DNA of 9,836 nucleotides, from the NCBI GenBank assembly GCA_002068815.1, contig MWAC01000074.1, forward strand, positions 1 to 9,836. The letters run 5' to 3'. The notes beneath the pieces are model-generated. The model was given only the letters and a program-made list of their open reading frames with translations. It was not told where the DNA came from and did not search any database. The translations under genes and the position numbers were made by a program. This document shows, one piece after another, positions 5,831-9,836 of this stretch (its first letter is position 1; every line of letters starts with the position of its first letter). The stretch comes from Firmicutes bacterium ADurb.Bin467 (GTDB lineage: Bacteria; Bacillota; Clostridia; Christensenellales; Aristaeellaceae).

Positions 5831-5843
5831 AGGGTTTACAGTT
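5823..5843. other. Weak hairpin across convergent gene ends
   Basis: AGCTGTA (5823-5829) can pair with TACAGTT (5837-5843), with one G-T wobble, around a 7-base loop that spans the 5-nt gap between the convergent GNAT and HAD stops. There is no T-run on either side, so termination here is doubtful and the two transcripts may overlap as antisense. Confidence 0.3.
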
Positions 5844-6492
5844 CCAGAAATTGCGCGAGCTCCTCGACGCTGTCGAACGCGTGCCGGGCGAGCGGGCGTA
5901 TGCGGTCGCCGACCGCCGGGGCGGTGTGCGACCAGCCGGCGTAGGCGAAGTCGACGCCGCAGCGGTCGGCCATGTCCATGCCGGGCTTCAGGTCGTCGAC
6001 GACGAGCAGTTCCTCCGGTTTAAGCCCGAACCTGCGCATCGTCTCCTCGAGCGGGTAGGGGTGCGGCTTGCGCTTTATCTCCGGCAGCTCCCAGCCGAAC
6101 ACGAGGTCCGGCTCGAACGCGAAGAGTTCCCTGTAGTGGCGCAGGATCACGTCGCGCTCGGAGTGCGAGACGACTACGACCCGCCCGCCCCGCGCGCGGA
6201 ATTTCTGAAACAGCGCCGGGAAACCCTCGTAGGCGTCGGGGGTGCGCGTGTAGGTGTAGCTGCGCCAGATCTCCTGCTCGATCGCCATCTCCGCGTCGTC
6301 GAACCCGAGCACCTCGGTCATCAGCGGCAGTATGCCCGGGTCGAAGCTGTAGCGGACGAACTCGTCGAAGCGCATGCCCGCGCGCTCCGGCCGGAGCGCC
6401 TTCAGCGCCTCGACGAACGACGGGTAGTGGATCGCGGGCGAGCTCTTGACGACGGTGTCGTCGTGGTCGAGCACGAGGCAGCGGCGGCGCAT
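5836..6492 (-). CDS. HAD family hydrolase (phosphoglycolate phosphatase-like)
   Basis: 218 residues with the four HAD motifs: nucleophile motif LDHDDT (D9, D11), motif II VVVSHS (106-111, S109), motif III lysine K142 in RKPHPYP, and motif IV VVDDLKPG (164-171, D166, D167). A helical C1-type cap occupies about residues 20-90, as in the Gph/beta-phosphoglucomutase branch. It likely hydrolyses a small phosphorylated metabolite in the cytoplasm, but the substrate is unknown. The ATG (6492-6490) shares one base with the TGA of the preceding DRTGG gene (TGATG) and has no strong ribosome binding site, so translation is probably coupled to that gene. It is the last gene of the right-hand operon and converges with the GNAT gene. 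It shows little resemblance to the HAD-IIA gene at 1860-2639 outside the motifs. Confidence 0.9.
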   Translation of the reverse strand: MRRRCLVLDHDDTVVKSSPAIHYPSFVEALKALRPERAGMRFDEFVRYSFDPGILPLMTEVLGFDDAEMAIEQEIWRSYTYTRTPDAYEGFPALFQKFRARGGRVVVVSHSERDVILRHYRELFAFEPDLVFGWELPEIKRKPHPYPLEETMRRFGLKPEELLVVDDLKPGMDMADRCGVDFAYAGWSHTAPAVGDRIRPLARHAFDSVEELAQFLEL

Positions 6493-6827
6493 CAGCGGAC
6501 GCCGGCCCCGTACAGCAGCCCGGCGACCTCGTAGGCGCTCTTGGAGGTCTCAAGCAGCGCGACGCCCTCCTCCTCGGCCTTTTGGACCACGGCTTCGTCG
6601 AACTTCACGCCCTCGGCGGCGGCGACGCAGCTCATGTCCGCGAGCACCGCGACCGCCACGGCGTTCATGTGCGCCTGCACGGTGACCCACGCCATGCCCT
6701 CCCTGCCGCGCGCCATGACCCAGCTCAACAGGTCGCACGCGTAGCCGCACTTGACCTCGCGGTCCGCGTCCACGGTCTTCGTCACAATCGTCGCGCCGGT
6801 CAAATCGGCGAGCTCCCGAATCGTCAT
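6492..6827 (-). CDS. DRTGG-domain protein 2
   Basis: 111 residues, essentially one DRTGG domain, the module related to the N-terminal domain of HPr kinase and also inserted in some CBS-domain pyrophosphatases. Recognisable features are the start MTIRELADLTGATIVT, the CGYACDLLSWVMARG segment (27-41), AWVTVQAHMNAVAVAVLADM (46-65) and a C-terminal helix AYEVAGLLY. It contains no kinase P-loop or catalytic aspartate, so the label 'serine kinase' sometimes given to such proteins is not supported. Small stand-alone DRTGG proteins are, to my knowledge, recurrent neighbours of hydrogenase-like and anti-sigma-like genes in clostridia, and they may bind a nucleotide or a partner protein. The ATG at 6827 has a good site, GGAGG, 9 nt upstream. 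It lies 18 nt after the hydrogenase-like gene and overlaps the HAD gene by one base. Confidence 0.85.
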   Translation of the reverse strand: MTIRELADLTGATIVTKTVDADREVKCGYACDLLSWVMARGREGMAWVTVQAHMNAVAVAVLADMSCVAAAEGVKFDEAVVQKAEEEGVALLETSKSAYEVAGLLYGAGVR

Positions 6828-6845
6828 GATGCGTTTCCTCCGGTT

Positions 6846-8156
6846 CTATTCTCTCGTCGCCTCGGACATCTCGACCATCTGCGAGGCCATGATCCGCAGG
6901 CGCTCCTTCAAAAGGTGTATGCAGTTGAGTTCCGTCGCGTAGCCCTGCACGATGTCCTCGGCCAGCGCCTGGCAGGTCGGCGAGCCGCAGCTGCCGCAGT
7001 CGAGCCCGGGCAGCTCCTTGCGCAGCTTTTCGATGCGCGAGAGCTTGTCCATCGCGGTCTTGAAGTCCTCGTCGAGCCGCACGGTCTCGAGCGGCTTCAG
7101 CGGCCGGTCGAGGTACAGCTGGTCGCGCAGCGCCTCGAGCTCCTCGTCGGGAATCTTCCGCTCGGGCCGCGTCTTCGGAAGCATCTGCGCGAGCAGCCGG
7201 ATGCGGTTTCTGGCGATGAACATGTTCTCAAACGTCAAAGGCCCGCCGACGCAGCCGCCCAGGCACGCGAGTCCCTCGAAATACTTGACCTCGGGCAGGC
7301 GGCCGTTCTCGATCTCCTCGAGCACGCGGATCACGTTGTCGATGCCGTCGACCGCGAGCGCCTCGTTGACGCCGACCGAGATCGCCTCGCCGCCGATGCG
7401 CGCCCAGTTGACGCCGAACGAGGTCGCGGGGAAGTGCGCGAAGTCCGGCTTCGCGGTATTCTTGCGCAGCAGGTCCGAGAGCACGCCGTAGACCTCGAGG
7501 AACGATATCGCGCCGTTGACGGCGGATGTCTCGTGGCCGAGCGGGTTGCGGATCGCGGTCATCTTCGCGGCGCAGGGCGTGATGAAGAAGCAGCCGACCT
7601 CGTCCTCCGGCACGCCTTGCGCCTCGCAGAACGCGCGCCGGGCCTGGATCGCCGTGACCTCCATGGGGCTCTTGACATCGACGATGTTGCCGATCAATTC
7701 CGGAAAGCGCGTCTGTATGAGCCGAACGACCGCGGGGCAGCTCGACGAGATCAGCGGCGTCGGGCAGTCGGGCTTTTCGAGCCTCTCCATGACCGCGCGG
7801 CTCACGATGTCCGCGCCGTGCGCGACCTCCGATACATGGTCGAAGCCCATCATCCGAAGCGCGGCCGGGATCAGCGCCGCGGCGTTCAAATCCTTGAACT
7901 GGCCGTAGAGCGCGGGAGCGGGCAGCGCGATTTTATAGCGGAAGCGGTTGATGATCGAGAGCGGGCTCGTGACCGCGCCCTTCGCGTGGTACGGGCAGAC
8001 GCGTATGCACTCGCCGCAGTCGATGCACCGCTCGTCGATGATGCGCGCGCGCCCCTTGCGGATGCGTATCGCCTCGGTCGGGCACCGCTTCAGGCAGCTC
8101 GTGCAGCCGACGCACTTCGACACGTCCAGCGTCACGGAATGAAAGTACTTGCTCAT
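6846..8156 (-). CDS. Iron-only hydrogenase-like protein, putative sensory type
   Basis: 436 residues. Two 4Fe-4S ferredoxin motifs lie at the N-terminus (C15, C18, C21, C25; C44, C47, C50, C54). The hydrogenase large-subunit domain follows, with H-cluster motifs SSSCPA (137-142, C140), TPCAAK (193-198, C195) and FEGLACLGGC (293-302, C298, C302). A four-cysteine FeS module of the RnfB/PF04060 kind ends it (C387, C390, C395, C412). The four H-cluster cysteines are kept, but the usual TSCCP proton-transfer cysteine is serine (S139), the glutamate of PCxxKxxE is alanine (A201), and both conserved methionines are replaced (T193, L296). Such changes are typical of regulatory rather than fast catalytic enzymes. 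Known sensory relatives often carry a PAS domain, absent here. It overlaps the GHKL ATPase gene by 4 nt, implying linked function. The start site is GAAGGGACGGGAAC then ATG. Confidence 0.9.
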   Translation of the reverse strand: MSKYFHSVTLDVSKCVGCTSCLKRCPTEAIRIRKGRARIIDERCIDCGECIRVCPYHAKGAVTSPLSIINRFRYKIALPAPALYGQFKDLNAAALIPAALRMMGFDHVSEVAHGADIVSRAVMERLEKPDCPTPLISSSCPAVVRLIQTRFPELIGNIVDVKSPMEVTAIQARRAFCEAQGVPEDEVGCFFITPCAAKMTAIRNPLGHETSAVNGAISFLEVYGVLSDLLRKNTAKPDFAHFPATSFGVNWARIGGEAISVGVNEALAVDGIDNVIRVLEEIENGRLPEVKYFEGLACLGGCVGGPLTFENMFIARNRIRLLAQMLPKTRPERKIPDEELEALRDQLYLDRPLKPLETVRLDEDFKTAMDKLSRIEKLRKELPGLDCGSCGSPTCQALAEDIVQGYATELNCIHLLKERLRIMASQMVEMSEATRE

Positions 8157-8593
8157 GTTCCCGTCCCTTCGGGCGAGCGGAACCGCATGTGTATGCGCGT
8201 CCCGACGCCCATTTCGGATTGTATGGCGAATTCGTCCGCGTTGCGCTTCATGTTCGGAAGGCCCATGCCCGCGCCGAAGCCGAGCATGCGCACCTCGTCG
8301 GACGCGGTCGACCAGCCCTCCTGCATCGCGAGCGCGAGGTCCGGGATGCCCGGCCCGCGGTCGGCGACGTCGAGCACGACCGAGCCCGGCTCGACGGAGA
8401 GGTCGATCGTGCCGCCGAGCGAGTGGATCACGAGGTTCAGCTCGACCTCGTACGACGCGACCGCCACCCTGCGGATCAGCGCGCTCGGGACGCCGAGCTT
8501 CCGAAGCACGCCCTTGATCTTGCCGGACGCCTCGCCCGCGGTCCCGAACGCGCCGGCTTCGACGGCGTAGCTCTCGCAGATGGCCCCGCTCAT
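8153..8593 (-). CDS. GHKL ATPase, RsbW/RsbT-like (anti-sigma or switch kinase family)
   Basis: 146 residues forming a single HATPase_c domain, the size of RsbW, SpoIIAB and RsbT. The ATP-binding boxes are clear: N box ASYEVELNLVIH (46-57; E49, N53, H57), G1 box DVADRGPGIPD (75-85) and G2 region GFGAGMGLPNM (105-115). Family members are serine kinases that phosphorylate an anti-anti-sigma (STAS) protein, or bind and hold a sigma factor. No STAS protein or sigma factor gene is in the window, so the target is unknown. The ATG (8593-8591) overlaps the TGA of DRTGG protein 1 by 4 nt, and its own stop overlaps the hydrogenase-like start by 4 nt. These overlaps suggest translation in fixed ratio and possibly a physical complex with the iron-sulfur protein, which could control ATPase activity by redox state or hydrogen. 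Confidence 0.9.
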   Translation of the reverse strand: MSGAICESYAVEAGAFGTAGEASGKIKGVLRKLGVPSALIRRVAVASYEVELNLVIHSLGGTIDLSVEPGSVVLDVADRGPGIPDLALAMQEGWSTASDEVRMLGFGAGMGLPNMKRNADEFAIQSEMGVGTRIHMRFRSPEGTGT

Positions 8594-8940
8594 GCGCGCC
8601 CCGTCCCCCCCGGGAGGCCCGCGGCGAACAGCCGCCCGCAGGCGTCGTAGAGCGTGAACGCGGTGCCGATGACGCAGATGCCGGCGTCCTCGGCCATGTT
8701 GAGCACTTCCTCGCCGGGCACCTTTCCGCGCACGAACACGATCAGCGGCACGTCGAGCAATTCCGCCGTGCGCACCGTGTGCGGGTTCGTCAGCCCCGTC
8801 AGAAGCGCCATCCGCTCCTTCGGGAACGCCAGCACGTCGCTCATCATGTCCGAGCCGCACGCGGTCATGATCTCCTCCTCCGGGAGCGGCCCCATCAGTA
8901 CGCTCGCCTCGAGCAGGCCGAGGATTTCCGCTGCTTTCAA
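8590..8940 (-). CDS. DRTGG-domain protein 1
   Basis: 116 residues, again essentially one DRTGG domain. Features include MKAAEILGLLEASVLMG at the start, CGSDMMSDVLAF (28-39), LLTGLTNPHTVRTAELLDVP (46-65), the VFVRGKVPGEEVL strand-helix and the end segment TLYDACGRLFAAG. It shares the layout of DRTGG protein 2 (a C-G-x-D/A-x-x-S/L opening loop and a closing Y-[DE]-x-[AC]-G-x-L-[FY] helix), so the two are probably distant paralogues. The start is a TTG (8940-8938), supported by AAAAGGGG 8 nt upstream; the next in-frame ATG, at residue 16, has no comparable site and would cut into the domain. It follows the SPOR gene by 17 nt and overlaps the GHKL gene by 4 nt. No enzymatic residues are recognisable; a ligand-binding or scaffolding role is inferred. 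Confidence 0.85.
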   Translation of the reverse strand: MKAAEILGLLEASVLMGPLPEEEIMTACGSDMMSDVLAFPKERMALLTGLTNPHTVRTAELLDVPLIVFVRGKVPGEEVLNMAEDAGICVIGTAFTLYDACGRLFAAGLPGGTGRA

Positions 8941-8957
8941 GCAAACAACCCCTTTTG

Positions 8958-9761
8958 TTATAACCCGTTCAGCGCCGTCAGATAGTCGATGTGGCGGAAC
9001 GTGGCCTCCATGGTATTATACTTGATTTTGCCGGAAAGGGAAAGGGCTGTCCGGGAATTTTCCGAAGAGAGCACAAAAAGGGACGCCCGAAGCTGCTCCG
9101 TCAGCGAAAAAAGGCCGGAGCAGACGGCGTTTTCGCTCGCGCCGGGGATCGCGCGCAGGTTTCTCAGCATCTCGTCGAGCCGGCTCGCGGTCACGGCGAT
9201 CAGCGTGCGCGCGGCGTCCGGGTCGATCTCCGAGCGGTCGAGCTGTAAGGCGATCTCGGCGAGCTCGGCCGCGTACCGGCGAAGCTCCGCCTCGGAAGCC
9301 GTCAGCGTCTCGATCTGCTTCTCGGTCGCGGTGATCCGGAGCCGCACCCTCGAAGCCGAGCGCGGGAACACGGTGCACGTCAGGTCCTCGGACTGCGAGA
9401 GGTTCTCCGCGACGCGCTTCGCGTCCGCCTCCACGGGGTATCCGGCCGCGAGCATCCGAAACACGCCGCCCTCCTCGTGGACGTACCCCGCCGCGCCGCG
9501 CTGGACGTAGCGGGCGGCCTCGATGCGCGCCTCCTCGGCGGTCGGGAATTCGCCGAAGCAGACGCTGTAGACCGCGAGCGGCTCGAACGACAGTTCCTTC
9601 GTCACGCGCGGCGAGCCGTCGTCCGACGCGATCGACGCCTCGGGCGCGCGCTCGACCTGCCCCAGCGCGATCAGATACACGCACAGCATCGTCAGAACCA
9701 GCGCGATCGCCCACGAGAGCGCGCTGGGGTGATCGCGGCGGACCCTTACGCGCTCCGGCAT
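8958..9761 (-). CDS. Membrane-anchored SPOR-domain protein
   Basis: 267 residues from the chosen start. A short basic cytoplasmic tail (PERVRVRRDHPS) precedes one transmembrane helix (about residues 16-34), so the rest faces the cell wall. Residues about 63-133 form a SPOR-type repeat (AVYSVCFGEFPTAEEARIEA, then GGVFRMLAAGYPVEADAKRV), a fold that binds peptidoglycan with denuded glycan strands. The C-terminal 130 residues are predicted helical with no recognised domain. The topology recalls SpoIIB of Bacillus, a sporulation septum protein, but sequence alone does not prove orthology. ATG 9761 is chosen because AGGGGGG (9768-9774) lies 6 nt ahead. ATG 9767 is also in frame and overlaps an upstream TGA (ATGA), but would leave no spacer. 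It is the first complete gene of the right-hand operon. Confidence 0.8.
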   Translation of the reverse strand: MPERVRVRRDHPSALSWAIALVLTMLCVYLIALGQVERAPEASIASDDGSPRVTKELSFEPLAVYSVCFGEFPTAEEARIEAARYVQRGAAGYVHEEGGVFRMLAAGYPVEADAKRVAENLSQSEDLTCTVFPRSASRVRLRITATEKQIETLTASEAELRRYAAELAEIALQLDRSEIDPDAARTLIAVTASRLDEMLRNLRAIPGASENAVCSGLFSLTEQLRASLFVLSSENSRTALSLSGKIKYNTMEATFRHIDYLTALNGL

Positions 9762-9763
9762 GC

Positions 9764-9836
9764 TCATCCCCCCTCTCGGGAAAGTGTATGCAACAGCTCG
9801 GCCGGGAATGAGGCGCCCGGGGAGCTCGTCCCGCAG
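9764..9836 (-). CDS. Possible C-terminal tail of an upstream gene
   Basis: A frame open from the window edge ends in TGA at 9766-9764, encoding a tail that includes the residues SFPAELLHTLSREGG. Its stop overlaps an ATG of the SPOR gene in the ATGA arrangement common in this operon, which is the main reason to think it is a real gene end. About 23 codons are too few to recognise a family, and the other two frames are also open here. Confidence 0.4.
   Translation of the reverse strand, partial: CGTSSPGASFPAELLHTLSREGG

Noticed and set aside
5068..6534. A 488-codon plus-strand frame crossing the hairpin region and the GNAT gene.
   Set aside because: It is out of frame with the GNAT motifs and then antisense to the HAD gene. 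A GGAGG before an ATG at 5149 is only 3 nt away and inside a hairpin, so no real start is supported.
6582..8570. A 662-codon open frame on the plus strand.
   Set aside because: It lies antisense to the DRTGG 2, hydrogenase-like and GHKL genes, which have clear motifs. The antisense translation is of low complexity in R, A, H and V.
8944..8959. A short inverted repeat AACAA/TTGTT around the ribosome binding site of DRTGG protein 1.
   Set aside because: Five A/T-rich base pairs are too weak to claim as a regulatory hairpin.
1..9836. CRISPR arrays, tRNA or rRNA genes, insertion sequences, prophage or toxin-antitoxin genes.
   Set aside because: No regularly spaced repeats, no tRNA cloverleaf or rRNA signatures, no transposase or integrase motifs were seen on either strand. 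The genes form ordinary, well-packed operons.

Overview
The window is GC-rich bacterial DNA with strong G/C bias at third codon positions, Shine-Dalgarno start sites, mixed ATG/GTG/TTG starts and tightly packed, often overlapping genes. The gene content (Xpt of the Bacillus type, a DUF2148 ferredoxin-domain protein, an iron-only hydrogenase-like protein next to a GHKL ATPase and DRTGG-domain proteins, a SPOR-domain protein) points to an anaerobic, high-GC member of the Bacillota, probably a clostridial lineage. This placement is inferred from gene families, not from a marker gene.

Left arm, minus strand (1-3290): an operon read right to left from a sigma-A-like promoter at 3262-3290. It carries xpt (xanthine phosphoribosyltransferase), a HAD-IIA/NagD-type phosphatase, a membrane-anchored MutS-like ATPase without the mismatch-reading domains, and the N-terminus of a DUF2148 protein that runs off the window. 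Spacings are 4-nt overlap, 26 nt and 13 nt.

Divergent, plus strand (3323-5045): a consensus promoter (TTGACA, 18 bp, TATAAT) drives a secreted 5'-nucleotidase of the UshA type. It faces xpt across a shared control region holding repeated CATTTT-type half-sites. An extracellular nucleotidase and a purine-base salvage enzyme from one regulatory region suggest coordinated scavenging of extracellular nucleotides.

Intergenic 5046-5284: no convincing gene, but a run of five perfect or near-perfect hairpins. The last is a classical GC-rich terminator placed immediately before the ribosome binding site of a GNAT acetyltransferase (5285-5830, plus). This is the most structured non-coding stretch in the window.

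Right arm, minus strand (5836-9836): a compact operon read right to left. It starts with the tail of an unknown gene and continues with a SPOR-domain membrane protein, DRTGG protein 1, a GHKL ATPase (RsbW/RsbT-like), an iron-only hydrogenase-like protein, DRTGG protein 2 and a HAD phosphatase. Most junctions overlap by 1-4 nt. The hydrogenase-like protein keeps the H-cluster cysteines but has lost the residues used for fast proton transfer. With the adjacent GHKL ATPase, this suggests a redox or hydrogen-sensing signalling module rather than a catalytic hydrogenase. Its output is unknown, and it is the best candidate here for an under-described system.
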